Assembly (NCBI RefSeq): GCF_004322755.1
Contig: NZ_CP036401.1
Span: 4,588,001 to 4,652,000 of the forward strand
DNA: 64,000 nucleotides
Reading direction: 5' to 3'
DNA from: Pseudoduganella albidiflava
GTDB taxonomy: Bacteria; Pseudomonadota; Gammaproteobacteria; Burkholderiales; Burkholderiaceae_D
This document shows, in pieces, positions 8,730-17,127 of this stretch. The notes under the pieces were generated by a model that worked only from the letters and a program-made list of their open reading frames with translations, ran no database searches and was not told where the DNA came from. Position numbers and translations under genes: made by a program. The number at the start of each line of letters is the position of its first letter. Positions within the stretch are counted from its first letter, which is position 1.

Positions 8730-9430
8730 GGTGTGGCGTGTGTTTGCTTGGAGTAGTCGGGATGGCGCCTCGTGGCGGCATCGTTTTTCGCTCGTTCCAT
8801 CGATGCGGCGAAGGCTCCCGTGTCGGAATGCAAGGCATCCAGGATTTTCATGGCCTCCACCGTTGGGCCGCCCGGCCCCGTCATGCCCGCGAGGCAATTG
8901 GCCAGCCTGTGATCCAGCGTGAGCTCGACCAGCCCGTATTCTTTTTCCTGGGCCAGCCAGACCAGCGCTGTTTTCTTCATCGAAGGATCGCTATCGTGGA
9001 GGATCAGGTACCGGCAGAAATCCCAGAACACGGGACTTTTTCCTATCGCTCTCCGCAGATAGCCACCGACCGCATGACGCCGGCGCGCCCACGACGGATC
9101 GGCGCGCATGATTTCCGCCATCATCTTTGCCAGGTGCAATTCATCCCGGGTGGCCTCGTACAGCCAGTAGGGAACGAACACGAGCCCTGGCGCACCGACC
9201 GGCAAGTTTTCCAGGCGTGACCGAAGGCAGGACACATACTGCTCGCCCAGTAGCCATTGAAGGGGGGCCACTGCTGCTGCATCGCCGTCCGCCAGATCGG
9301 CAAAGAATGGCTCGACCAGCAGATGCCGCTGCTGGTCAGTCAGGGCATCGAAATCATCCCTGGCGAAGCCTTCCTTTTCAGTGGAATGCGCTGCGAGTTC
9401 GCGCAGTATCATGTCGGCCGCATCAACCAT
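8726..9430 (-). CDS. Hypothetical protein, coupled to the downstream HEAT-like gene
   Basis: A 234-residue soluble, helix-rich protein, family not recognised. AAGGAG lies eight bases before the ATG at 9430. A segment DPSMKKTALVWLAQEKEYGL resembles a helical-repeat unit, as in its coupled neighbour, so the two may be distant paralogues. Its stop overlaps the next start as ATGA. Such coupled helical-repeat pairs are sometimes immunity proteins, but no toxin is adjacent. Confidence 0.65.
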   Translation of the reverse strand: MVDAADMILRELAAHSTEKEGFARDDFDALTDQQRHLLVEPFFADLADGDAAAVAPLQWLLGEQYVSCLRSRLENLPVGAPGLVFVPYWLYEATRDELHLAKMMAEIMRADPSWARRRHAVGGYLRRAIGKSPVFWDFCRYLILHDSDPSMKKTALVWLAQEKEYGLVELTLDHRLANCLAGMTGPGGPTVEAMKILDALHSDTGAFAASMERAKNDAATRRHPDYSKQTHATP

Positions 9431-9472
9431 TGACGGCTCTCCTTCCCGACTGGCTTTCAGGATCGTGCCGTG

Positions 9473-9691
9473 TCATTTCTGCGGGGGTATGCATTCGGGG
9501 TAGTTCCCGCGCACGTACGTTTCGTCGACGACATTGGCGTACCGTTCATTTTGTTCCCAATAGGCCGCGCAGGCTGTACAACGATGAAGCCTGGCGTGTA
9601 AAGCCAGGTTCACGGCCAGCTCAGGCGGGTGCTTTCCGCTAGTCCATTGGTGGCGGCAGACGGGGCAGCCTTGCGATCTCCACTCTTTCAT
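9473..9691 (-). CDS. Small cysteine-rich, probable zinc-binding protein
   Basis: A 72-residue product with C-x-x-C (CPVCRHQW) and a second C-x-x-C (CTACAAYWEQN), spaced as in a zinc ribbon, plus conserved-looking aromatic residues. I chose the ATG at 9691 because the residues before it in the longer frame look non-coding; the ribosome-binding site is weak (GAG). The function is unknown. It lies 42 bp downstream of the 8726-9430 gene on the same strand. Confidence 0.5.
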   Translation of the reverse strand: MKEWRSQGCPVCRHQWTSGKHPPELAVNLALHARLHRCTACAAYWEQNERYANVVDETYVRGNYPECIPPQK

Positions 9692-9850
9692 CGTCGAAGT
9701 CTCATTGAATATACACGTCGATTCTTTCAACGTCTGGGCAAGGTAGTAGTGCGCAGCGCCCCGCGCCACCGCGTATCACGGCAGACATCTGCCCGTGGAG
9801 CCTGAAAGAGTCGCTGGCGTGGGCGAAACCCGGCCGGAGAAAGTACGCCA

Positions 9851-10312
9851 TCACTGTTTCGATTGCCCGGCAAGTGCGATGCCTTTCTCGGTCGGCCTCG
9901 GATAATGACGCGACGGTATCAGCTCCACTGTCGCGTCCGGGTAGATATGGACGCCGAGGTAGCGCGCGCCCTCCAGCCCGCCGTCCAATAAAGCGGAGTT
10001 CTTTGCATGAATCGTCTCACCATTTCCAGGCGCGCCAGCCGGCCCATCCAATACCCAAGTCACCTTCTTGATGCCTGTCGCAAGCGCAACACCGGAGATG
10101 GCGCTGCCCCCGGTCTCCGGGTAGGGATCGAGGCTGCGGCTAGCCTTGCCATCAATCGACGCATTGTATAGTGGCCGGCCGAGGTAATTGAAATACACGA
10201 TATCGAGAGTTACTGTCGTTCGGGGAAAATTACATCCAAGTAGAAAGTAAGCAGGAGACGCGGCAAGGAGGATCGCAGCAATGCGAGAAATTATGTATCG
10301 AAGAGTTTTCAT
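9851..10312 (-). CDS. Lipoprotein related to the one paired with Tle1 (orphan immunity candidate)
   Basis: A 153-residue lipoprotein whose signal peptide ends in a lipobox (FLLGC, cysteine about residue 27). It is clearly paralogous to the 21112-21573 lipoprotein that directly precedes the Tle1 lipase gene. Shared segments include VYFNYLxRP, a DPYP(E/A)TGGS(A/T)I segment, G-x-x-x-V-(T/S)-W-V-L, an ARYLG(V/I)HIYPD segment and P-x-x-(E/T)-KG near the end. By that kinship I infer a periplasm-facing immunity protein against a Tle-type phospholipase. No effector gene is next to it, so it is an orphan copy. It marks the left end of the AT-richer cargo island. Confidence 0.65.
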   Translation of the reverse strand: MKTLRYIISRIAAILLAASPAYFLLGCNFPRTTVTLDIVYFNYLGRPLYNASIDGKASRSLDPYPETGGSAISGVALATGIKKVTWVLDGPAGAPGNGETIHAKNSALLDGGLEGARYLGVHIYPDATVELIPSRHYPRPTEKGIALAGQSKQ

Positions 10313-10566
10313 CGACGCTTTTCACGAAGAGATGCGAAATACTCGGCACCGGTCGGTACCCGTCCTCAGCTCTAGTTAAGAAGTGAGTCACGCCGCTAAT
10401 GGCATACCTCGGTTTCACAGATGAGCACAGCGAGACTTTAATGCAAAAAATCGGGGAATCCTAGGCTATCCCGCCTCTGCTATGCCCTTGCTTCGGGGTA
10501 CGTGACAACTCTCAGCGAGATCCAAGCTTTCCAAAGACGGCAATGGCGTCAGGAAACCTAGCTGCA
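10313..10566. other. Gene-free stretch with possible effector-tail remnant
   Basis: No complete gene. On the minus strand, an open frame running into the lipoprotein gene from about 10418 encodes RYAISGVTHFLTRAEDG and further plausible protein sequence until about 10310. Its position just before an immunity-type gene is where an effector C-terminus would sit. This is only suggestive; the codon pattern is not decisive. Confidence 0.25.
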
Positions 10567-10989
10567 TCACTCATCGCGCAAACGGTTCAGTGCCGCCACA
10601 TATCGCTTTATCCTCGCCAGATCACTTTCATCTACCGTTCGCAAGCGTGAGCAGTCCAGATTATCGATCAGATCGGCCATTTTTACACGCCGTGCCAGGT
10701 GGTTGGTCATCACCCTGGAAATGAACTCCTCATACTGTTCCCCATGCTTTTTCGTGAGGCATTGCAATGCGGCAATGATCTCATCGGAAAAGCCATGACG
10801 CTGAAGGTCACACATCGTGACGTTCGTGTCTTCCACTACATCGTGCAGTACGGCGGCAATCTGTTCACTTTCAGTCACGCATCGCTGCATGACCCGTAAT
10901 GGGTGCGATATGTAAGGCGCACCTGCCTTATCGAACTGTCCTGCATGCGCTTCTATTGCGATGGAAATCGCTTTCTGCAGAGTAGACAC
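10567..10989 (-). CDS. Small HD-family (p)ppGpp hydrolase-like protein
   Basis: A 140-residue protein that is almost entirely an RSH/SpoT-type HD domain: HAGQFDKAGAPYISHPLRV, then the metal-binding LHDVVED (H49-D50) with H29 before it, and the fourth ligand D106 in VKMADLIDN. All hydrolase metal ligands are present and there is no synthetase domain, so this fits a small alarmone hydrolase. Family knowledge: these degrade (p)ppGpp or (p)ppApp, and some serve as antitoxins to alarmone-synthesising toxins. The start is a GTG at 10989 with GGGG five to six bases upstream. It is embedded among presumed orphan immunity genes, hence the idea that it protects against an RSH-type toxin (inference). 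Confidence 0.8.
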   Translation of the reverse strand: MSTLQKAISIAIEAHAGQFDKAGAPYISHPLRVMQRCVTESEQIAAVLHDVVEDTNVTMCDLQRHGFSDEIIAALQCLTKKHGEQYEEFISRVMTNHLARRVKMADLIDNLDCSRLRTVDESDLARIKRYVAALNRLRDE

Positions 10990-11116
10990 GCTTACCCCAT
11001 TTTTTCTAAAACATCGGTTTGATCAAAGCTCGTCGAGCAGGAATAATCTCATCACCATTTCGCTTTGCATTCCACGCTCCGGTTTGGCTCCAACCCAACC
11101 TCACAGGATTGAATGG

Positions 11117-11569
11117 TCAATTCTTAGTAGTTAACTTGCACGAGGTATCGTCGTCACTGCCCGTATGGTGGAAGATGACCGGTTTTCGGTTCTTCGCGCT
11201 GGTATAGCGTACGTATCGTCCTTGTCTATGACCGGCGCCGGTTTGAATAAACTTGTACTCCCCGGCCACTCTATTGCCCAAGATCTCTATTCTGGTGTCC
11301 TCATAATTTCCCAGATCTGGAGAGTCGGTGTCTGTATCCAAGTGCCTTGAAAATACTAGCGGGATGATCTCTTTCGTATGGTTGTACTGTACGAATGAGC
11401 CTACCTCCTTCTTCAGTTCCATGTCCACGTAGCGGCGGAATATGAGACGGACGATTTTCCCGTCATTACTCGGCGTTACGCGGACGTAGCATTCCGTTTC
11501 GGCCAGTATTTCAGCTCGCGCGGCCGCGGCGCCAAACATGGCGGCAGCGAGAACAATATGCTTTATCAT
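11117..11569 (-). CDS. Exported hypothetical protein (candidate immunity protein)
   Basis: A 150-residue protein with a clean signal peptide (MIKHIVLAAAMFGAAAARA, cleavage before EI) and no lipobox. The mature part is beta-rich, with two cysteines (one near residue 28, one near residue 144) that could form a disulfide. AGGAG lies five bases before the ATG. Family not recognised. Its size, export signal, AT-rich composition and place in the island suggest a periplasmic immunity protein, without direct proof. Confidence 0.6.
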   Translation of the reverse strand: MIKHIVLAAAMFGAAAARAEILAETECYVRVTPSNDGKIVRLIFRRYVDMELKKEVGSFVQYNHTKEIIPLVFSRHLDTDTDSPDLGNYEDTRIEILGNRVAGEYKFIQTGAGHRQGRYVRYTSAKNRKPVIFHHTGSDDDTSCKLTTKN

Positions 11570-11641
11570 TCTGCTCCTGTATATTTATTGCTTGTCGAGA
11601 GAATCTGCGTGATGTGCGCAGCGTACGGCCCAGTGCCACGC

Positions 11642-11839
11642 TTACACGTCTGCTAACGCATTTTCTCCAGCTTTTCCGTATGCATCAACTTTCCGCAGAG
11701 CCGTATCTAAAATCGGCCCGCCGACTCTACTGGGGTTATACATACACTGCTTGATAGGGGTCCCTACAAGGCAGCAGGATGAGAGGCCAATGGTGGATCG
11801 ATATGCTCGCGTAAGGCAACACGCTATTGCCGCACGCAT
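11642..11839 (-). pseudogene. Possible effector remnant, 65 codons
   Basis: A short minus-strand frame whose second half (SRVGGPILDTALRKVDAY and on to the stop) looks protein-like, while the first half looks like random translation. It lies just upstream of the exported protein at 11117-11569, the position expected for a deleted effector. I call it a remnant rather than a gene. The flanking bases 11840-11935 hold nothing else. Confidence 0.25.
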
Positions 11840-11935
11840 ATGATCCCCCTATTTGCCGACGTTGATCACATACTGCTCATGGCAAGAAGAATTTTGCTGG
11901 CTGTAGCAAGTATCATCCTAATTTGGCTAAATTAC

Positions 11936-12367
11936 TTACTCTGCTTCAGGAGGTGGTGCAATAGGATGCTTCGGCGAGCTCCCGGCCCAATTTGTTACAA
12001 CAATTCGCACTTCATCATCTTGGAAAAAGTGCAGATAAAGACTTCCGGGCTTATCATATTGCTGGACTTTAACAAGCTTCTCCCTCCACACGTGTTTGGT
12101 ACCTTCCGGCATGTCCCATCGCACCAGGAACTCCAGTTTCGGATTCCACTTATCTGGTAACGTTACACAGCAGATATTTGCTACCCCAGGATTGTATTTA
12201 TCAGAATGCCCCCCGCCACTGTCACCGACCATGGTTGCATAAATGTACCGTCCAGTATGGTTTACTATTCCGACTTGTGCACCATAGGTGCCTGTCGAAT
12301 CACTTTGTGCGTCCGCACATGCACACACCGTCGAAAAGAAAACGAACACAGCGATATATTTCATCAT
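11936..12367 (-). CDS. DUF3304-type lipoprotein, copy 1 (orphan immunity candidate)
   Basis: A 143-residue protein with a short signal peptide and a cysteine-rich lipobox-like VCAC. The mature part shows the DUF3304 pattern: IGIVNHTxxYIYAT-type start (here VGIVNHTGRYIYAT), GGGH, CCVTLPDKW, then W(D)MPEGTKH and a C-terminal GSLYLHFF...DEVRIVVT. DUF3304 proteins are commonly encoded beside T6SS lipase-type effectors and are thought to be their periplasmic immunity partners (family knowledge). I chose the ATG at 12367, preceded by GGAA, because the homologues at 15911 and 16555 start at the equivalent place. No effector is adjacent, only a short stub (12388-12480). Confidence 0.75.
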   Translation of the reverse strand: MMKYIAVFVFFSTVCACADAQSDSTGTYGAQVGIVNHTGRYIYATMVGDSGGGHSDKYNPGVANICCVTLPDKWNPKLEFLVRWDMPEGTKHVWREKLVKVQQYDKPGSLYLHFFQDDEVRIVVTNWAGSSPKHPIAPPPEAE

Positions 12368-12387
12368 ATCATTCCGTTTCGAGAAAA

Positions 12388-12480
12388 TCATAAAATTTTC
12401 CCGCCTGCAGAACTCCAAAACTCATCCGATAGACAACTCACGCCAGACATATGGTCCGAAGAATACTTCGGCATGTTGGG
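12388..12480 (-). pseudogene. Effector C-terminal stub C (ends SDEFW...)
   Basis: Immediately upstream of DUF3304 copy 1, a minus-strand frame ends MSGVSCLSDEFWSSAGGKIL-stop at 12388. The (T/S)DEFW ending matches stub B before DUF3304 copy 2 and the HTFW ending of stub A before copy 3. A stop about 30 codons upstream closes the frame, so nothing functional is left. I read it as the last codons of a deleted effector gene. Confidence 0.45.
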
Positions 12481-12521
12481 CAGAAGTCAAAGCCGGCTGT
12501 GCAGGAAGCAAAACATCGTTT

Positions 12522-12719
12522 TCAAGGCTTCCTCTTCATTATTTCTTTAAGTTCCTCTTCCGAACTTTTCAGCCCTTCTGCATAATCAAACTTTAGGTGT
12601 TCCAGATACGCTGGATCATCTGATCCTTTGAAACTGGCGATTTCCTTCTTATTATACCTCACAGCCAAGCTCCAAGCTGCTACATACGGATAAAAAGCAG
12701 GTGCACAAACCGCAGACAC
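12522..12719 (-). CDS. Small hypothetical ORF or effector fragment
   Basis: A 65-codon frame with a GTG start, rich in lysine and glutamate at its end (EGLKSSEEELKEIMKRKP). It follows the gene at 12738-13292 by 18 bp and precedes stub C. There is no recognised family and no strong ribosome-binding site. It could be a real small gene or the surviving middle part of the same deleted effector as stub C. Confidence 0.35.
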   Translation of the reverse strand: MSAVCAPAFYPYVAAWSLAVRYNKKEIASFKGSDDPAYLEHLKFDYAEGLKSSEEELKEIMKRKP

Positions 12720-12737
12720 TTGCGGGATCCCGTGCCT

Positions 12738-13292
12738 TCATGGAATTGCTGGCTGACATAAGTTGACATAATTGGCCAGGTTTAATGGAAGAGGCGTTAC
12801 CTTCAATGTTGGATGACTTCCTGGGCGCCCAACATTCTGTATTGGCGCAACCTCACGTGTAAACATATAAAAAGTAGTCGCTTGATGTACAGCAACCATG
12901 CGGTCACCCTGAATTAATATTTTCGCAAATATTCTGGAGCAATCAGAAACATCCGCCGTGTATACAGTAGTTACGCTATCAAGCTCGAACTGCAACCGAT
13001 CCTTAAAGTATTTCCTGACCTCAGCCAAGCTTATCTTCTGACGTAACAAACTTTGGAAAATCCTTGAGGAATCATAGGGTTCGGCCTTTACAGTTGTGGC
13101 GCACGAAGGTGATACGGAAAGCTTCCCATCGATAATTTGTACACTTCCAACGTGAAAGGGCTCGATAAGATTAGTATCACCAAAATATTCCTTAGCTCCG
13201 ACATATTTCCAAGTGCTATTCGCCGAGGCAGCTTGTGCTATTGCCCCGAGAGCAAAATTACTTACAAGCAATAAAACGAAAAACTTTCTCAT
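12738..13292 (-). CDS. Exported hypothetical protein (candidate immunity protein)
   Basis: A 184-residue protein with a signal peptide (MRKFFVLLLVSNFALGAIAQA, cleavage before AS). The mature part has four cysteines, two of them near positions where a disulfide is plausible (SPSCATT and VSDCSRIF). The start is the ATG at 13292 with AAGAGAG directly before it; a frame extending to 13319 has no better site. Family not recognised. By context it may protect against a periplasm-acting effector whose remains may be the frame at 13303-13486. Confidence 0.6.
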   Translation of the reverse strand: MRKFFVLLLVSNFALGAIAQAASANSTWKYVGAKEYFGDTNLIEPFHVGSVQIIDGKLSVSPSCATTVKAEPYDSSRIFQSLLRQKISLAEVRKYFKDRLQFELDSVTTVYTADVSDCSRIFAKILIQGDRMVAVHQATTFYMFTREVAPIQNVGRPGSHPTLKVTPLPLNLANYVNLCQPAIP

Positions 13293-13302
13293 CTCTCTTA
13301 CC

Positions 13303-13486
13303 TTAGTGAGTCGAATCATATACGCTGTGCCTTAACATCTGCATTTCCGATTTTCGCCTCGTCACTGGACCCTTCGTGCAACCATTAGTAATATCAGCGA
13401 ACTCATCGCATCCGCCAGAATAATCTTTGACATTAGTCTTAGCTACCAGTTTTGGAAATTTTCTAAAGCCGCTAGTATGCATCAAA
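13303..13486 (-). pseudogene. Effector-tail remnant fused to a vgrG fragment
   Basis: From the break of vgrG homology at 13487 down to 13303 the minus strand has an open frame containing SGFRKFPKLVAKTNVKDY, then SGGCDEFADITNGC and a polar end. It is not in frame with the vgrG remnant. Composition is AT-rich like the cargo. It looks like the C-terminus of a lost effector, followed 10 bp later by the exported protein at 12738-13292. Confidence 0.35.
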
Positions 13487-15041
13487 CGCCAGGTTGCCCT
13501 GCGCGGAAATACCGTGGTCGATCGCCGGCTTGAACAGCGCGGCGCCATCAGTACTGGTAACCGCTTCGCCGCCCGGTGTCAGCGCAACGCCGCCCTCGCC
13601 CTGGCCGTTGTACACCGCGCCCACGATGATCGGCCGGTCGATGTCGTTTTCCATGAACTGCACGACCACTTCCTGGCCGATGCGCGGCAGGAACTGGCTG
13701 CCGATCCCGCCGCCGGCCAATCGCTGCGCCACGCGCACCCAGCAGGTGGCGTCGCCGCTATCCTGCCAGTGGTAGCGGATGCGCACGCGGCCCAGCGCGT
13801 CGCAATACAGTTCGTCGGAGCCGGACAGCGCCTCGCCGCCATCGGCGCCGACGACGATCGCGGTCTGCGCGCCGTGCGCGGTCGGCTTCGGATGCGCGCG
13901 GCCGTCGCTGCCCGGCAGTACGGGGCGCCAGATCACGTCGCTGGCCACCGCTTCGAAGCAGTTGGCGTAGCCGGCCTTGCGGGCCTGCGCGATGGCCAGG
14001 TCGAAGTCGGATGGCAGGTCACGCGCCATTTCCTGCAACAGCTCGGGGATGGGGCCGAACAGTTCGGCCAGCGCTTCGGTCGCCTTCGACGGCAGGTTGT
14101 TCACGCCCACGCTGACCACGCGCAGGATCGTGTAGCCGGCCGCTTCGCCCAGGCGCTGCAGCGGTGCGCCGGTGACGGTCAATTTCGTGCCGGCGCGTAA
14201 CGTGCGCACTGTCGAGCGGCCCCGCCACAGCTGGCTGCGCGCCTCGCGCGCCTGCATCTGCAGGTCGGCCCAGCGTTGCGCCTGGCCGCTATCCGCGTGC
14301 GCGTACTGGCCGGGGGTGTCGAACGATTCGAGCGGCGGCAGTTTGGCGCCGTTCGACAGCCACGATGGCGACGTCGCCGCCACGGCCTTCTTCGACTTGT
14401 AGTCGTAGCTCAGCGTCGTGCTGCTGGACGGGCCCACGCTGCGCATCGAGGCCAGTGCCTGCACGGTGTCGCTCTGCTCGCGCGAGTGGGCGCCGTGGAA
14501 GCGTATGCCCATGCCCGCGCTGGACGGATCGTCCGGCACGCCGCTCGTACTGCTGCTGTCGGCGAATAGTACCATCGATGGACCGTCTTCTCCCTGCTCG
14601 AAGCGCCAGGCCAGGCCTTCCTCGGCCAGCAGGCGCTCGACGAAGGCCAGGTCGGTCTCGCGGTACTGGCAGCAGTAGCTGCGTGGTGTCGCTGCCTCCA
14701 TGAACGGCATGACTTCGTCGCTCCAGCGCCAGCGCGCGGCCGCGCCGTGATCGCCGAATACCGCGTCGACGATGTCCGTCATGCTCATGTCTTGCCACAC
14801 GCGGCTGTTGCGCGCGTGCGCCAGGCGCCAGATCCAGTGGGAGATACGCACGCGGTAGCGCGCCAGGCCGCCTTCGCTGCCCAGCTGCGCGAACTCGCTG
14901 ATCTCGCGGGGGAAGCTGGCGCGCGTGCCGTCGGCCAGGCTGACCTGCAGGCTGGCCGGCTGGCCAGCAGCGAAGGCAGCTCGACAAACGCGCTGGTGGA
15001 AACGGCGATTACATCGCGCGCCCACGCCCTGCACCAGGTCA
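13472..15041 (-). pseudogene. vgrG: vgrG fragment 1 (residues about 47-566 of the 22463-25330 VgrG)
   Basis: Homology to the intact vgrG at 22463-25330 runs from 13487 to 15041, and the stretch from about 13630 to 14890 is almost base-for-base identical. Near the 5' end two small deletions (GGCTGGCCAGC for GGCTGGCCCAGC, and CGCGCCCACG for CGCGCCCCCACG) break the frame, so the first 46 codons are absent and the next are out of frame. At the 3' end the frame leaves vgrG homology after QGNLA and stops four codons later. The piece keeps most of the gp27/gp5-like region but lacks the DUF2345 region, so it cannot form a normal spike. Confidence 0.9.
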
Positions 15042-15160
15042 GGCGATTATCTTTCAACGGCTAATTTTGCGTGAATCGTCTTCCCAGCATACCGCAACAT
15101 GACTGACGCGCCGAAGTTTGCGTCGGTGATAAGTAGACCACAGCGCAGAATTCCGATTAT

Positions 15161-15856
15161 TCACCTTTTAATTATATACTCTTTCATACAATTGGAATTG
15201 GTTTGAGTAAATTCGGGAGAAAGCACTAATCTCTTACCGTCAACCCAAACCGAATAAGGCGTATTCTTCAGATAAAACTCACAATCCTCGTTACTGCTGA
15301 TGCCTTCCGCCTCACTGTCGGCGATCATTTGCTCTATCGATTCCTCGTCAAGCTCTACCTTACCTTCATAACTAGCCTTGGTAACCGCAGCAGACACAAA
15401 CCTCTTTATCAAACTCTCCGCCGGAATTAATGCGCCGTTTAACCTTGAAAATACCATGGGAACCTTCTCGATATCAGGAGAGCCAGCGCAAACAGTAGAC
15501 CTTTCGAAAACAATGCTTATATAATCCTCTGAAACCAAAATTCTTTTAAACTTAAGGTGAAAACCCCAAGGATGACCTTCGGCATAAGAACCACAGAGCT
15601 TCACCTCGCGTGGCATATTTTTCTCTTTTTCCAAGAGGTGTGCATTAATCCTATCAATAATCTTAGGCTGCAAACCTTCAATGGTGATAATTTTAAGAGT
15701 TTCAACGGATACACTTGATGTCGGGCGGCTTACACCTAGGTTTTTTGCTTTACCTAAGACGAACTTGACTGAGGGAGGAGCTGCATTGTCAAGAGCCGTT
15801 GAATGCTGTGACACTACGCCCAAGCACATGGCGATAAAGAAACGAATCACTTTCAT
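15161..15856 (-). CDS. Exported hypothetical protein (candidate immunity protein)
   Basis: A 231-residue protein with a signal peptide (MKVIRFFIAMCLGVVSQHSTA, cleavage before LD). The mature part has cysteines in LCGSYAEGH, VCAGSP, EDCEFYL and NCMKEY, enough for two disulfides, fitting a periplasmic protein. It is markedly AT-rich compared with the vgrG pieces around it. No family recognised. It sits between DUF3304 copy 2 and vgrG fragment 1. Confidence 0.65.
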   Translation of the reverse strand: MKVIRFFIAMCLGVVSQHSTALDNAAPPSVKFVLGKAKNLGVSRPTSSVSVETLKIITIEGLQPKIIDRINAHLLEKEKNMPREVKLCGSYAEGHPWGFHLKFKRILVSEDYISIVFERSTVCAGSPDIEKVPMVFSRLNGALIPAESLIKRFVSAAVTKASYEGKVELDEESIEQMIADSEAEGISSNEDCEFYLKNTPYSVWVDGKRLVLSPEFTQTNSNCMKEYIIKR

Positions 15857-15910
15857 AAAGGATAGGGGTTTTTACTAGCGGTAGGTTCGATCATAGACTT
15901 AGTGTAAGAA

Positions 15911-16345
15911 TCATTGAACTGGTGTTTTTACAGGCGGCTGAATAGGATGTTTCTGCGAGCCACCTGCCCATTTAGTTACGACGATACGGACTTCATCATT
16001 GGGGAAGATGTGTAAATAGAGACTACCTGGCTCATCATACCTCTCTACATCAACCAACTTCTCCTTCCAGATATGCTTGGTACCCTCCGGCACATCCCAG
16101 TGCACATTGAATCGCAAACCGGCATGCCATGTTACTGGCAACATCACGCAACAAACACTTCCAACGCCTGCTCTGTAACGGCCGGCGTGTCCACCGCCAT
16201 TATTTCCAACTTGTGTCGCATAGATGTACTTGTCTGTATGATTTACAATTCCAATACTTGCGCCATACATCTCGGCTTGATCCTGCTTAGCGGCCGCACA
16301 CGCACTTAAAATCATGGCCCCACCTAAGACTGTGAGATATTTCAT
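15911..16345 (-). CDS. DUF3304-type lipoprotein, copy 2 (orphan immunity candidate)
   Basis: A 144-residue lipoprotein; the signal peptide ends in a perfect lipobox LSAC (cysteine 16). It shows the same domain as copies 1 and 3: GIVNHTDKYIYAT, GGGH, VCCVMLPVTW, WDVPEGTKHIWKEK, GSLYLHIFPNDEVRIVVT. I chose the ATG at 16345 by alignment with the other copies; an ATG at 16357 in frame is the alternative. The 54-codon stub B lies directly upstream, but no effector gene does. Confidence 0.78.
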   Translation of the reverse strand: MKYLTVLGGAMILSACAAAKQDQAEMYGASIGIVNHTDKYIYATQVGNNGGGHAGRYRAGVGSVCCVMLPVTWHAGLRFNVHWDVPEGTKHIWKEKLVDVERYDEPGSLYLHIFPNDEVRIVVTKWAGGSQKHPIQPPVKTPVQ

Positions 16346-16371
16346 ATTAGCTTTCATCTAATTTAATAATA

Positions 16372-16536
16372 TTAGAGGCTCGCTTTGTCCCAAAATTCGT
16401 CAGTTACATTCTCAATTTGGGCCCCATACTCCGCCCCTGCCCTCACATTACGAAGCAGCTTTTGAAATTCTGGTAAAGTTTGGAATCGTGACCGAAGCAC
16501 GGGAAATGGAACGTCCTGCGGAGTTGCTTCGATCAT
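16372..16536 (-). pseudogene. Effector C-terminal stub B, 54 codons
   Basis: An intact short frame from ATG 16536 to TAA 16372, lying between DUF3304 copies 3 and 2. It encodes VPFPVLRSRFQTLPEFQKLL, then NVRAGAEYGAQIENVTDEFW and a five-residue end. Nearly the same pattern recurs in stub A (TLPDFQRLLGNVREG ... Y..(Q/E)I.....FW). The conserved pattern, lack of a ribosome-binding site, and place before an immunity gene indicate the last 50 or so residues of a deleted effector. Confidence 0.6.
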
Positions 16537-16554
16537 AGCATTAAGGGATTAGGG

Positions 16555-16986
16555 TTAGTTCGATGGCTCATCTGGAGGCTGAATCGGATGCTTCAATGAG
16601 CCTCCGACCCAATCAGTTACGACAATGCGGACCTCGTCATTGGGAAAAAAATGTAAATATACACTACCGGGTTTTCCATATTTTTCCACTATTACTTCTT
16701 TTTTCTTCCAAATATGCCTAGTACCTTCAGGCATGTCCCATTGCACCATTAAGCTCAGTCCCGAGTGCCATTGCAAGGGTAATGTTACACAGCACATATT
16801 TGCAATCCCCGCGCTATAGCGTGCAGCGTGCCCACCTGCGTCTGATCCAACGCGCGTAGCATAAATGTATCTATTCGTGTGATTTACAATACCAATGCTC
16901 GCATTGTAAGTATTCAACTGCGCCGACTCTGCGATTGCACAAGCGCTAAGACAATGTGCCATCATAGATATGAAAAAAAATTTCAC
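16555..16986 (-). CDS. DUF3304-type lipoprotein, copy 3 (orphan immunity candidate)
   Basis: A 143-residue lipoprotein with lipobox LSAC (cysteine 15) and the DUF3304 pattern (GIVNHTNRYIYAT, GGH, MCCVTLPLQW, WDMPEGTRHIWKKK, NDEVRIVVTDW). The start is a GTG at 16986 with AAGG eight bases upstream. Closer to copy 2 than to copy 1 by eye. It stands just after stub A, itself fused to vgrG fragment 2, so the order vgrG - effector - immunity is preserved with the effector reduced to a stub. Confidence 0.78.
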   Translation of the reverse strand: MKFFFISMMAHCLSACAIAESAQLNTYNASIGIVNHTNRYIYATRVGSDAGGHAARYSAGIANMCCVTLPLQWHSGLSLMVQWDMPEGTRHIWKKKEVIVEKYGKPGSVYLHFFPNDEVRIVVTDWVGGSLKHPIQPPDEPSN

Positions 16987-17018
16987 AAACGCTACCTTCG
17001 ATATAGTTTCTTAAAAGT

Positions 17019-17127
17019 TCAACCAGGAGCATCCTGCCAGAATGTGTGTGGCAAGGCATCAATTTCGGATGAGTAGTCTCACCCTCCCTTACGTTTCCCA
17101 AAAGTCTCTGAAAATCGGGCAAGGTAG
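17019..17127 (-). pseudogene. Effector C-terminal stub A, frameshifted
   Basis: Directly after the vgrG homology break at 17128 the minus strand reads TLPDFQRLLGNVREGE in one frame. After a single-base shift near GAGAC it reads YSSEIDALPHTFWQDAPG-stop (17019). Joined, this aligns with stub B over its whole length. The frameshift and the fusion to a vgrG fragment show it is dead. Confidence 0.55.
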
